Shown here piece after piece: positions 20,756 to 29,365 of a DNA stretch of 64,000 nucleotides. The DNA is from Chromobacterium alticapitis (GTDB lineage Bacteria > Pseudomonadota > Gammaproteobacteria > Burkholderiales > Chromobacteriaceae): the NCBI RefSeq assembly GCF_002924365.1, contig NZ_PQWB01000045.1:1-64000 (forward strand). The letters are read 5' to 3'. The notes under the pieces were generated by a model that saw only the letters and a list, made by a program, of their open reading frames with translations, did not search any database and was not told the DNA's origin. Made by a program: the position numbers and the translations under genes. How positions within the stretch are numbered: position 1 is the first letter of the stretch; every line of letters starts with the position of its first letter.

Positions 20756-21397
20756 CTAGAACAAGGCTCCTTGCCGCGGCGGGGCGGAAAACTCGGCCTT
20801 GGCCGCCATTCCTTCGGCGGGCCAGCTCGCCAGGAAGGCGCGCGCCGCCTCCGGATTGCGACAGTTCAGCCAGGCCTCGTGCTGAGATGGCGGCACGATG
20901 ACCAGCGCGCGCTTCTCCTCGCCGGGTTTGTGCATGCGGCGCATCAAGGCATGGCTGTCGGCGTTGATGGTAATCTGGGTGAAGGCCGCGCTGATCGAGC
21001 CATCGGCTTCACGCCACTCGCGCCACAAACCAGCCACTGCGAACGGCGCGCCGTCGGCCAGCCCGATGCGGGTCCGCACCGCTCGGCCGCTCTCATAGCA
21101 TGGTTCGAAAAAAGCCCGCATCGGCACCAGACACAGCTGACAATTGCGCCATGCCTCTCGATAGCTGCGCAGCTCGCCTATGGTTTCCGCGCGGGCATTC
21201 ATGGTGGACAGCCTGACGCCCGCAGGCTGATGACGCTTTGGAATCAAGCCGTACGAGGCCAGCCGCACGCCGCCGCGCGTCAGAATCGGCGCCAAGTAGT
21301 CCTGCCAGGCCTCGTCCAGCCACTGGTGGCTCCCGGCGTCTACTCCGAAATGCTCGCGCATTTGTCGCAGCGACGGGGTCAGATAGTTAATGCACAT
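20756..21397 (-). CDS. SRAP-domain protein (abasic-site DNA-protein crosslinker, YedK/HMCES family)
   Basis: A 213-residue protein. The start is fixed by the family rule that the Cys after Met is catalytic: MCINYLTP at 21397. It also has LIPKRHQPAGVRLSTMNARAET, a FFEP site and NADSHALMRRMHKPGEEKR. In E. coli and humans this family covalently traps abasic sites in single-stranded DNA through Cys2. The proximity to umuDC (3 kb) is suggestive but they are not in one operon. Confidence 0.9.
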   Translation of the reverse strand: MCINYLTPSLRQMREHFGVDAGSHQWLDEAWQDYLAPILTRGGVRLASYGLIPKRHQPAGVRLSTMNARAETIGELRSYREAWRNCQLCLVPMRAFFEPCYESGRAVRTRIGLADGAPFAVAGLWREWREADGSISAAFTQITINADSHALMRRMHKPGEEKRALVIVPPSQHEAWLNCRNPEAARAFLASWPAEGMAAKAEFSAPPRQGALF

Positions 21398-21600
21398 TTG
21401 AATATTATCCCGCCATTCCCCACCCTGCGCCAGCAAGCTGGGCATAGCCGTATGGCACTGTCCCGCAAGATCCATCCCAGAGCCCCCCGGCCGCGGCCGG
21501 CATCACGCAGGCAGGGGCAAGAGACTGATGCGACGCCCCTTCCCTTTCCTGGCCATTCCGCGTACCATCCCGCCTCTTTAAATTTCAAGGAGATGCCTGA

Positions 21601-22866
21601 ATGACGACCCCAACCGCTTCCCGCGCCTGCGGTATCGACTTTGGCACCTCCAACTCCACCGCCGGCTGGCTGCGCCCCGGCCATGACACGCTGCTGCAAC
21701 TGGAGGACGGCAAGATCACGCTGCCTTCCGTGGTGTTCTTCAACTACGAAGAAGACCACGCCTGCTTTGGCCGCGCCGCGCTGGCCGAATATATGGAAGG
21801 CTACGAAGGCCGGTTGATGCGCTCCTTGAAAAGCCTGCTCGGCTCTAGCCTGATAGACAGCCAGACCGAAGTCCAGGGCAAAGCGCTGCCCTTCCGCTAT
21901 CTGCTGAAACTATTCATCCAGGAACTGAAAAACCGCGCCGAGGCCAGCGCCGGCCGCGCTTTCGATAACGTGGTATTGGGCCGTCCGGTGTATTTTGTCG
22001 ATGACAATCCCCAGGCGGACAAGCTGGCCGAGGACACGCTGGGCGCCATCGCGCGCGAAGTCGGCTTCAAGGACATCTCCTTCCAGCTGGAGCCGATCGC
22101 CGCCGCCTTCGACTACGAGTCCAACATCCAGAAGGAAGAACTAGTGCTGATCGTCGACATCGGCGGCGGCACCTCGGACTTCACTTTGATCCGCCTATCG
22201 CCCGAGCGCCGCGCGCTGGATGAACGCCGCGGCGACATCCTCGCCACCGGCGGCGTTCACATAGGCGGCACGGATTTCGACCGCCAGTTGAGCCTGCACG
22301 GCGTGATGCCGCTGTTCGGCTTCAAGACCCGCCTGCGCAACAATGCCGAAATGCCGTCCAGCCAGTATTTCAATCTGGCCACCTGGCACACCATCAACTT
22401 CGCTTATACGCGCAAGGCCTGGATGGACTTGCAGGATGTGCATCGCGACGTGGCCGAGCCGCAGAAGCTGGACCGGCTGTTCAAGCTGATCCAGGAGCGC
22501 GCCGGCCACTGGCTTGCCATGGAGGTGGAAGCGGCCAAGATCGCGCTTTCCGGCAGCGATACCCACACTTTGCTGCTGGATCCGATCGAGCGCGGTTTGC
22601 AGTGCGAGCTGGCCCGGCAGGATTTCGAAACCAGCATCAATTCCCTGCTGGACCGGGTTTCCACCACGGTGTGCAAACTGCTGGCGGATGCCGGCCTGCG
22701 GGCAGACCAGGTAGACACCGTGTTCTTCACTGGCGGCTCCAGCGGCGTGCCGGCGCTGCGCGCCGGGGTTCGCGGCCTGCTGCCCAACGCCCATCATGTG
22801 GAAGGCAACCTGTTCGGCAGCATCGGCAGCGGCCTCGCCATCGAGGCCATGAAGCGCTACGGCTGA
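21601..22866 (+). CDS. yegD: YegD-like Hsp70-family protein
   Basis: A 421-residue actin/Hsp70-fold ATPase without the substrate-binding domain of DnaK. Phosphate 1 is CGIDFGTSNSTAGW, phosphate 2 is LIVDIGGGTSDFTLI, the adenosine motif is VFFTGGSSGVPALR, and TGGVHIGGTDFDRQL is conserved in YegD. AAGGAGATGCCTGA provides the ribosome site. Its chaperone activity is not established in the family. It is convergent with the HvfC-like gene (15 bp between stops). Confidence 0.88.
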   Translation: MTTPTASRACGIDFGTSNSTAGWLRPGHDTLLQLEDGKITLPSVVFFNYEEDHACFGRAALAEYMEGYEGRLMRSLKSLLGSSLIDSQTEVQGKALPFRYLLKLFIQELKNRAEASAGRAFDNVVLGRPVYFVDDNPQADKLAEDTLGAIAREVGFKDISFQLEPIAAAFDYESNIQKEELVLIVDIGGGTSDFTLIRLSPERRALDERRGDILATGGVHIGGTDFDRQLSLHGVMPLFGFKTRLRNNAEMPSSQYFNLATWHTINFAYTRKAWMDLQDVHRDVAEPQKLDRLFKLIQERAGHWLAMEVEAAKIALSGSDTHTLLLDPIERGLQCELARQDFETSINSLLDRVSTTVCKLLADAGLRADQVDTVFFTGGSSGVPALRAGVRGLLPNAHHVEGNLFGSIGSGLAIEAMKRYG

Positions 22867-22881
22867 TCCGCACTCAATCCA

Positions 22882-23703
22882 TCATGCCCGGCGCAGCAAC
22901 CCTAGCTGCCGCGCGGCGGGAAGCCACAAAAACAAGCGGGCGCGCAGGCGTTCATCCTCCCGCAGGGCCTGGGGCGGCTCCCCGCCCAGCCCTGCCTCGG
23001 CCAGGCTGGCCAGGAGCTGGAATTGCCAGTGTTCCAGCTCGTGCACTCGAACGCGCCATTGCGACCTGGCCACCGCCAGCCAATGCGTTTGAGCGGCAGG
23101 CGCAGCCGGCGGCTCATCCCCTTCCTGCAATTCCCGCCAGTAGACATGAACCGGCAGGCTGACTTTCAACAGCCGCACGCTGTCCGGCACGGCGAAATCC
23201 GCCAAGGAGCTGGCCGCGGCCAATAGAGGCAGCCACTCGTCCGGCGCGCCTTCCTCATCCTCTATGCCCTGCGCCCGCGATGCCTCGGCGCAGGCTCGCT
23301 CCAGCCGGGCCAGCTCCACTGGCAGCCGGTATTCGTCCACGGCTGCGGCTGGCTGGCTGTCGGCCAGGAAATCGGCGAAGCCGGCGCCAAAATCGTAGAG
23401 CGAAGGCGTGCGCGATGGCCGCGACGCGATATAGCCTCTGGCGAAAAAGTCGAATAAGGGCGGCCCCAGCAGCTTGCCCAGCATGGGATAGTCCGCGCGC
23501 AGGCACTCCAGCAGCCGCGCCCAATAGCCATGGTGATAGACGCCGACGCGGTCGCGGCGCTCCCCGCGCGGCGGGAGCGCCACCAAGGCCTCGTCCAAGC
23601 CGCAACTGGCGCGGGCCAAGTCCAAGCCATGCTCCAGCCCGCCCTGGGCTGTCATCGCCGTCAGCAGCCAGAGCTGGCTGTCAAGCAAGGCAGGCTGGCG
23701 CAT
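22882..23703 (-). CDS. HvfC/BufC-like partner protein (DUF2063)
   Basis: A 273-residue protein. The N-terminal domain ([20 protein letters not shown], then [41 protein letters not shown], residues about 28-95) is the DUF2063 'putative DNA-binding' domain that accompanies DUF692 enzymes. In studied systems HvfC/BufC/MbnC-type partners bring the precursor to the MNIO enzyme. The ATG overlaps the MNIO stop by 23 bp with AGGGGAG as ribosome site. It is the last gene of the operon. Confidence 0.88.
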   Translation of the reverse strand: MRQPALLDSQLWLLTAMTAQGGLEHGLDLARASCGLDEALVALPPRGERRDRVGVYHHGYWARLLECLRADYPMLGKLLGPPLFDFFARGYIASRPSRTPSLYDFGAGFADFLADSQPAAAVDEYRLPVELARLERACAEASRAQGIEDEEGAPDEWLPLLAAASSLADFAVPDSVRLLKVSLPVHVYWRELQEGDEPPAAPAAQTHWLAVARSQWRVRVHELEHWQFQLLASLAEAGLGGEPPQALREDERLRARLFLWLPAARQLGLLRRA

Positions 23704-24565
23704 GACTCCCCTTCCCTTGCGTCAGGGTTTCCGGCGCGTGTTCGGTCAGCAGGCGGCGCGCCTTGTCCAGCTCGGCCAGCAGGTCGGGATACGGCGGAAT
23801 GTCCGCATCCCATTCCAGCAAGGTGCTGACGCCGCCGCAACGCCGCTGAGCCTGCAGATACAGCTGCCAGACGCGATCCGGCACCGGGTGGTCGTGGGTA
23901 TCGATCAGGCAATCGCCGCAATCGCTGGGACCCGCCAGGTGGATTTGCACGATGTGGTCGGCCGGCAACTGCCGTATGTAATGCTCGGGGTCGAAGCCAT
24001 GATTGTATCCAGACACATAGACATTGTTGACGTCCAGCAGCAGGCCGCAGCCGCTCTCCCCCGCCAGACGCGCCAGGAAGGCCCACTCCGGCATGGTGGA
24101 GTGGGCGAACTGCAGATAGCTGCTGGGATTCTCCAGCACCAGCGGGCGGCCCAGAAAATCCTGGACCTCCAGCACGCGGTCTCTGACGTGGCGATAGCTC
24201 TCCTCGGTCAGCGGCATGGGCAGCAAGTCATGGGAATTGACCGACGCCACGCCGCTCCAGCACAGGTGGTCGGACAGCCACGCCGGCCGCAATGCCTCGG
24301 CCAGCCGGCGCAGCTGTTCCAGATAGCCCCGATCCAGCGGGTCGCAGCTTCCAATGGAAAGCGAAACCCCATGCATGACGATGGGCACGTCCCTGCGCAC
24401 CCGGTCCAGCACGTGCCTGGCATAGCCGTGGTGGCCGATGAAGTTTTCGCTGATGATCTCGAACCAATCGACGCCGGCGCCGCGCTCCGCGATATGCTGC
24501 AAATGCGTGTTGCGCAAGCCGACGCCGAAGCCGAGATTCGGCAAGCCTAATCGGGGCTCAGTCAC
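23681..24565 (-). CDS. MNIO (DUF692) iron-dependent peptide-modifying oxidase, HvfB/BufB/MbnB type
   Basis: A 294-residue TIM-barrel enzyme. The iron-ligand segments are visible: [65 protein letters not shown] and DTHDHPV. Known MNIOs oxidise Cys (or other residues) of ribosomally made substrates to oxazolone/thioamide, thiooxazole or related products. The start is GTG at 24565 with AGGAGAG 6 nt before it. The gene begins 12 bp after the ferritin-like gene and overlaps its HvfC partner. Confidence 0.92.
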   Translation of the reverse strand: MTEPRLGLPNLGFGVGLRNTHLQHIAERGAGVDWFEIISENFIGHHGYARHVLDRVRRDVPIVMHGVSLSIGSCDPLDRGYLEQLRRLAEALRPAWLSDHLCWSGVASVNSHDLLPMPLTEESYRHVRDRVLEVQDFLGRPLVLENPSSYLQFAHSTMPEWAFLARLAGESGCGLLLDVNNVYVSGYNHGFDPEHYIRQLPADHIVQIHLAGPSDCGDCLIDTHDHPVPDRVWQLYLQAQRRCGGVSTLLEWDADIPPYPDLLAELDKARRLLTEHAPETLTQGKGSHAPACLA

Positions 24566-24577
24566 ATCGCTCTCCTG

Positions 24578-26596
24578 TCAGGTCGAAGGCGGCAGGGCCA
24601 CGCGCAGCGGCGTCGGGTTAGGCGGCTCGCTGACGTTCACCTGCCTGGCGGCCATCACCTCGCGATAAGCCTGCCAGGCCTTGTCGTACACCGCCTCGCC
24701 AACGGCGAACGGCAGCGTTTTGGGCAAGGGTTCGCTGTGGTGCTGCGGACCGACAAAGTCGTACAACTTCATCTCACCCTGGCTCGGAAACAGCTGGGAG
24801 GCCGAAATCGGCACCGCGCAGCCGCCGAAACTGGCGCACTTGTTGTCGCTGGGCGCGCTGTAGACGTCGGAGCCGGGCGTGGGCGATGGGCTGCCGCACT
24901 GGCTGCCGCAAGACGCGTGCAAAGTGGGCGCGGCGCGGCGCATGGCTGAACAGGAGCCGCCGCCGCTGTCGCTCTGCACGAAGCCGCAGCCGCCCTCCGC
25001 CTTGCAGCTGTTGGAGCCGCGGCAGGTGTGGTAAATCTCGATGGCGGCGCAGCTGGAGCAGCTGGAGCCGCTCGAGCCGTCCAGGCTCATGCCTTGGCAA
25101 GCATGGTAGAGCTTGCCCGCCTCCCGCTGCCCCACGCCCAGCGACAGATCTGGCGCTTTGCCGAACACCGCCCAGCACAGGGAAACGCGGTCGCCGGAAC
25201 CGACCATGGACGGATAGGGAAAGCTGGCCTTCTGGTTTTCCCAATATGTATTCAGCACCGTGGTGATGCCGGCGATGGCGCCTACCGATACCTGGCTCAG
25301 CACCGAATACATCGAACGATCCTGCTTCAGCGTGTTCAGCGCGTCCGCCACCTGTTCCGGCGCCGGAATGTTCTTGGGCGCGGCGGCCGGGTTGAATTCG
25401 GTATTGGTCAGCATGCCGGCCGTCCAGCGGTTGCCCTTGGCGTGCCATTGCTCCCAGGTCTCCACCCGGCGCAGCATCAGATAGAGCTCGGTGAAGCGCT
25501 CGTAGTGGGTCCATTCCGCGCTGTCGCAACGCGCGGAGGCATCCGCCGACGGCACCTCGCCGCCCGCGCCGTTGTACGAGGGATAATCCGCTTCCAGGGC
25601 CGGACGGTCTTCGCGATACGGTTCCTTCACTTCTTGCAGCATGGCGCCGCGACGATAGCGCCGCAGGCTGATCTCCGCGCCCTCGCCCTGGTCGGTGATG
25701 GCCGCCATCATGTCTATGGCCTTGTTGAACGAGCGGTCGCGGCCGCTGAAGTCTTCCGGCGTGAATTGGGTGGACAGCTGCGGGAATTCCTTCATCGGGT
25801 GGCTGGGATTGCTCGCGCCATGGACATTGAACAGGTCCTGCTGCACAGAATCCGCCACCGCCAGCTTGTCCCACAGCGTTTTGCCGTCGGTGTATTCAAT
25901 GCTGATGTATTGGGCCAGGCATTCGTACATCCAGCCTATGGTGCCGAACATGGGCAGGTCCTGCACGTTCATGCCCGGCTTCCAGCCGGCGAAGGGCACT
26001 TGCGGGAAATAACGGGCCTGCACCTGCGGCGGCTGCTTGGCCAGCTCCGCGCGCGCCGCGCCTTCCGGCTGCTCGATGGCGCGGAACAGCGAGATCTGGT
26101 TCTCGTTCAGCGCCTCCAGATTCACGCGCACGCTGTTGTAGGTGCTGGTATCGCGCAAATTGATGATGTGGGGCAGCACCGATTGTTGCGGCCCGTAGCA
26201 AATCCAACCCAGGTCCTTGTCCACCAGCGCCGGCGGCGTGAAATCCGGCTTGACGCCCATGGCCGTGGCCAGATTGCCCGCCATCTGCAAATGCAGCATT
26301 TCCTGGATGAACACGCTGAACACGATGTTGAAGGCGCGTTGATTGTCGTCGGCGGGATGCGCCACAGGCGCGGCGCCGGGCCATTGCCGGCCGCGATAAT
26401 AATCCTGGTTCTTGCTATTGATCTGGTGGGTGCCCTGGATCGAGTACATCGTGGTCATGTACAGCGGGATCGTGAACAATTCCACGCTGACCGCCGCCTG
26501 GATAATGGCCCGCGCGGCGGATTTATCGCTTTCCAACTCGCTCAGGCTTCGGTCCGTGATCGGCTTCAGGCTGGCGCCAAGAACAGGTATCTGCAT
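24578..26596 (-). CDS. VioB/RebD-type ferritin-like protein with Cys-rich C-terminal segment; candidate MNIO substrate
   Basis: A 672-residue protein. The N-terminal part (about 24-270) matches the ferritin-like iminophenylpyruvate dimer synthase domain: AVSVELFTIPLY with Glu39, and FSVFIQEMLHLQMAGNLATAMG with E99-x-x-H102. Residues 474-593 hold 12 Cys, including two copies of N-x-C-x3-G-G-C (C531/C537 and C587/C593), the first inside KAEGGCG, close to the EGKCG motif modified in HvfA-type peptides. No signal peptide is seen. AGGAGG precedes the ATG. It heads the MNIO operon. The enzymatic function of the ferritin-like part is unknown, and no violacein genes adjoin it. Confidence 0.87.
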   Translation of the reverse strand: MQIPVLGASLKPITDRSLSELESDKSAARAIIQAAVSVELFTIPLYMTTMYSIQGTHQINSKNQDYYRGRQWPGAAPVAHPADDNQRAFNIVFSVFIQEMLHLQMAGNLATAMGVKPDFTPPALVDKDLGWICYGPQQSVLPHIINLRDTSTYNSVRVNLEALNENQISLFRAIEQPEGAARAELAKQPPQVQARYFPQVPFAGWKPGMNVQDLPMFGTIGWMYECLAQYISIEYTDGKTLWDKLAVADSVQQDLFNVHGASNPSHPMKEFPQLSTQFTPEDFSGRDRSFNKAIDMMAAITDQGEGAEISLRRYRRGAMLQEVKEPYREDRPALEADYPSYNGAGGEVPSADASARCDSAEWTHYERFTELYLMLRRVETWEQWHAKGNRWTAGMLTNTEFNPAAAPKNIPAPEQVADALNTLKQDRSMYSVLSQVSVGAIAGITTVLNTYWENQKASFPYPSMVGSGDRVSLCWAVFGKAPDLSLGVGQREAGKLYHACQGMSLDGSSGSSCSSCAAIEIYHTCRGSNSCKAEGGCGFVQSDSGGGSCSAMRRAAPTLHASCGSQCGSPSPTPGSDVYSAPSDNKCASFGGCAVPISASQLFPSQGEMKLYDFVGPQHHSEPLPKTLPFAVGEAVYDKAWQAYREVMAARQVNVSEPPNPTPLRVALPPST

Positions 26597-26671
26597 CTCA
26601 TCCTCCTAAGGGCGCGCGCAAGGCGCATGAACAGTGCTGCCTTATGACTTTAGGATTCAAGATGCGTCAGG

Positions 26672-26707
26672 TAAGTGCATATACGTTTAACTAAGCAATA
26701 GCACTTA
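26672..26707. promoter_or_regulatory. Inverted repeat TAAGTGC-N22-GCACTTA upstream of the MNIO operon
   Basis: Perfect 7-bp arms at 26672-26678 and 26701-26707 lie 76-111 bp before the ferritin-like gene in an AT-rich stretch. This may be an operator or an ECF/metal-regulator site. No standard -10/-35 pair was convincing. Confidence 0.35.
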
Positions 26708-26736
26708 GAGAGATGCCTGGCTTATTGACCGGGCAA

Positions 26737-26766
26737 GAAAAACCCCGCCGGCAAAACCGGCGGGGT
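26737..26766 (-). terminator. Intrinsic terminator of the FAD oxidoreductase gene
   Basis: On the minus strand CCCCGCCGG and CCGGCGGGG (9 bp) enclose a 5-nt loop and are followed by TTTTT. It lies 28 bp past the oxidoreductase stop and insulates the MNIO operon. Confidence 0.88.
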
Positions 26767-26793
26767 TGGGATCGGCGCTGTTGGGAGTCGGCG

Positions 26794-28398
26794 TCAGCGG
26801 CCCGCTACGATGGCTTGCGCCACCGCTTCGGCGATCTTGATGCCGTCCACGCCCGCGGACAGAATGCCGCCGGCGTAGCCTGCGCCCTCGCCCGCCGGGA
26901 ACAAGCCCTTGATGTTCAGGCTCTGCAAATCGTCGCCGCGGGTGATGCGCAACGGCGAACTGGTGCGGGTTTCCAGGCCAGTCAGCACCGCGTCGTTGAG
27001 GTCATAGCCGCGGATCTGCCGCGCGAAATGCGGAATCGCCTCGCGCATCGCTTCCACGCAGAAATCCGGCAGAATGCGCGCGAGGTCGGTCATGGTCACG
27101 CCCGGCTTGTACGACGGCTCCACCTCGCCCAGCTTGGTGGACGCCTTGCCGGCCATGAAATCGCCTAGCAGCTGCGCCGGGGCGAAGTAATCGCCGCCGC
27201 CCAATTCATACGCCTTGCTTTCCAGCTCGCGCTGGAAGTCCAGGCCCGCCAGCGGGCCGCCCGGATAATCCACTTCCGGCGAAATGCTGACGACAAAGCC
27301 GGAGTTGGCGTTGCGCTCGTTGCGCGAATACTGGCTCATGCCGTTGGTGACCACGCGCTTCTCCTCCGAGGTGGCCGCCACCACGGTGCCGCCCGGACAC
27401 ATGCAGAAGCTGTACACGGCGCGGCCGTTGCTCGCATGGTGCACCAGCTTGTAATCCGCCGCGCCCAGAATCGGGTGGCCGGCGTACTTGCCCCAGCGCG
27501 CCGCGTCGATCAAGGATTGCGGATGCTCGATGCGCACGCCGATGGAGAACGGCTTGGCTTCCATGTAGACGCCGCGCTTTTCCAGCATCTGGAAGGTGTC
27601 GCGCGCGCTGTGGCCCAACGCCAGCACCACGTGGTCGCTCAGCACCTCGCCGCCATCAGCCAGTTTCACGCCGCGCACGCGGTCGCCGTCCAGGATCAGG
27701 TCGTCCACGCGCTGCTCGAAACGGATTTCACCGCCCAGGGCTATGATTTCCGCGCGCATGTTCTCCACCATGGAAACCAGGCGGAAAGTGCCGATATGCG
27801 GGCGGGCCAGGTAGAGGATTTCCTCCGGCGCGCCGGCCTTGACGAACTCCACCAGCACCTTGCGGCCCAGATGGCGCGGGTCCTTGATCTGGCTGTACAG
27901 CTTGCCGTCGGAGAAGGTGCCGGCGCCGCCTTCGCCGTACTGGACGTTGGATTCGGTATTCAGCTGGCTCTTGCGCCACAGGCCCCAGGTATCCTTGGTG
28001 CGCTGGCGCACTTCCTTGCCGCGCTCCAGTACGATGGGCTTGAAGCCCATCTGCGCCAGGATCAGCGCGGCGAAAATGCCGCAGGGGCCGAAGCCGACCA
28101 CCACCGGGCGCGATTTGAGGTTTTCCGGCGCCTGGGCCACGTAGTAATAATTGGTATCCGGGGTGGGCATCACCCGGCGCTCGCCCTTGAAACGGGCGAA
28201 CAGCTTGTCCTCATTGGCCACATCCGCGTCGATGATGTAGACCAGGCTCATCACGCCCTTGCGCGCGTCGTAGCTGCGCTTGAACACGGTAAAGCTTCGA
28301 ACGTCCGCCGCCGGCACTTTCAAAAAAGAGGAAACGGCATCAGCCAGCTCCTCTGGCGTATGGTCCAGCGGCAGCTTCAGTTCGGAAATGCGCAACAT
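26794..28398 (-). CDS. FAD-dependent oxidoreductase (COG2509-type)
   Basis: A 534-residue flavoprotein. The N-terminal domain is MLRISELKLPLDHTPEELAD; the Rossmann FAD motif is VVGFGPCGIFAALILAQMG (residues about 107-125) followed by PIVLERGKEV. Further segments are YGEGGAGTFSDGKLYSQIK, VLALGHSARDTF, SFCMCPGGTVVAA and a C-terminal LFPAGEGAGYAGGILSAGVDG. COG2509 members are predicted dehydrogenases without an assigned substrate. The start at 28398 begins the conserved domain; its ribosome site is weak. Confidence 0.88.
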   Translation of the reverse strand: MLRISELKLPLDHTPEELADAVSSFLKVPAADVRSFTVFKRSYDARKGVMSLVYIIDADVANEDKLFARFKGERRVMPTPDTNYYYVAQAPENLKSRPVVVGFGPCGIFAALILAQMGFKPIVLERGKEVRQRTKDTWGLWRKSQLNTESNVQYGEGGAGTFSDGKLYSQIKDPRHLGRKVLVEFVKAGAPEEILYLARPHIGTFRLVSMVENMRAEIIALGGEIRFEQRVDDLILDGDRVRGVKLADGGEVLSDHVVLALGHSARDTFQMLEKRGVYMEAKPFSIGVRIEHPQSLIDAARWGKYAGHPILGAADYKLVHHASNGRAVYSFCMCPGGTVVAATSEEKRVVTNGMSQYSRNERNANSGFVVSISPEVDYPGGPLAGLDFQRELESKAYELGGGDYFAPAQLLGDFMAGKASTKLGEVEPSYKPGVTMTDLARILPDFCVEAMREAIPHFARQIRGYDLNDAVLTGLETRTSSPLRITRGDDLQSLNIKGLFPAGEGAGYAGGILSAGVDGIKIAEAVAQAIVAGR

Positions 28399-28640
28399 AA
28401 AAAATCCAGTGCAAGGTTGGTGTCTATTCAACGAGGCCGATATTGTAGCGGCAAAAGACACAGGCGGCACGATTCAGGTCAAGCCGCTCATTGCATTCAG
28501 TTCGGATATTGACTATAGCCTACGGTGTAGCGCCCAAATTCGCGCCGGGACGCAGGAGGACAGCGGACAGCCCGGCCCAGCCACACGCATGGCGAGTTGG
28601 CGCATGCCGCTCGCGATCCGCCGCGACCAGGAACCCAAAC

Positions 28641-28970
28641 ATGGATTTGGAAAAGCTGACCCAGCCTACCGTCCGACACGCCATCCAGGCCCTGCAATCA
28701 GGAGACCGCTCCGCCTGGCTGGCGCAATTCGGCCCCGACCCGACCTTCACCGACGAAGGGCTGCCCGCCAATTTCCAGAAATTCAGCGAGCATGCGATGG
28801 GGCATGAGCGCTTCACTCGCATCGATAGAGTGGAAAATCAAGGCTTGGACATCTACGGCGCGTTCCACAGCGATCGCTGGGGTGACTTCGAGACCTTCTT
28901 CAAATTCCGGCTGGACGGCGACGGCAAAATACGCCAGCTGGACATAGGCCAGACCGACTTGCCCTCCTGA
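28641..28970 (+). CDS. SnoaL/NTF2-like protein, small
   Basis: A 109-residue protein. The pattern TVRHAIQALQSGDRSAWLAQFGPDPTFTDEG followed by WGDFETFFKFRLDGDGKIRQLDIGQ is the NTF2-like cone fold. AGGAA precedes the ATG by 8 nt. It is divergent from the FAD oxidoreductase across 242 bp in which nothing else is recognised. Substrate and role are unknown. Confidence 0.72.
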   Translation: MDLEKLTQPTVRHAIQALQSGDRSAWLAQFGPDPTFTDEGLPANFQKFSEHAMGHERFTRIDRVENQGLDIYGAFHSDRWGDFETFFKFRLDGDGKIRQLDIGQTDLPS

Positions 28971-29010
28971 GTCGGCATGGCCGCGGCGCCTCCCGGCGCC
29001 TGAGGCGGGC

Positions 29011-29226
29011 TCAGGCCACCCGCGCCAGCCTGCCGCTGTCCTCGTCTGGTGACTCGAAGCGCTTCCAGTCCACGATCATCACCTGGCTGAGGCCGCAATC
29101 GCGCGCCAGTTGCGCCTCGATTTCCTCCAGAACCCGATGCCCATGGATCACGCCATTGATGACGACCTCGGCGCGGCGCATCACGCTATCGTCGGCGCTG
29201 ACAAACCAAATGCAATAACGACTCAT
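29011..29226 (-). CDS. Conserved small protein, function unknown
   Basis: A 71-residue protein, MSRYCIWFVSADDSVMRRAE at the start, with an excellent GGAGGA ribosome site before the ATG at 29226. The mixed alpha/beta composition (VVINGVIHGHRVLEEIEAQL ... LSQVMIVDWKRFE) suggests a small soluble fold. It is convergent with the SnoaL-like gene. No family recognised. Confidence 0.65.
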   Translation of the reverse strand: MSRYCIWFVSADDSVMRRAEVVINGVIHGHRVLEEIEAQLARDCGLSQVMIVDWKRFESPDEDSGRLARVA

Positions 29227-29365
29227 CGGCAATCCTCCGGCTGGTGGGACTACGGGACAGGTGGAGATGTAAATATCGTATCAATCGCCGCCCGCCCGCA
29301 AGTCCTACGAGCGTCTGTCCTAGCGCAAACCGGCCGGGATGGGTAAACACGCCACGCGCGGCGCT

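Noticed and set aside
24578-26596. Ferritin-like VioB-type gene as part of a violacein cluster
   Set aside because: No vioA, vioC, vioD or vioE gene is nearby and the gene is in a MNIO operon; the length and Cys tail differ from VioB.
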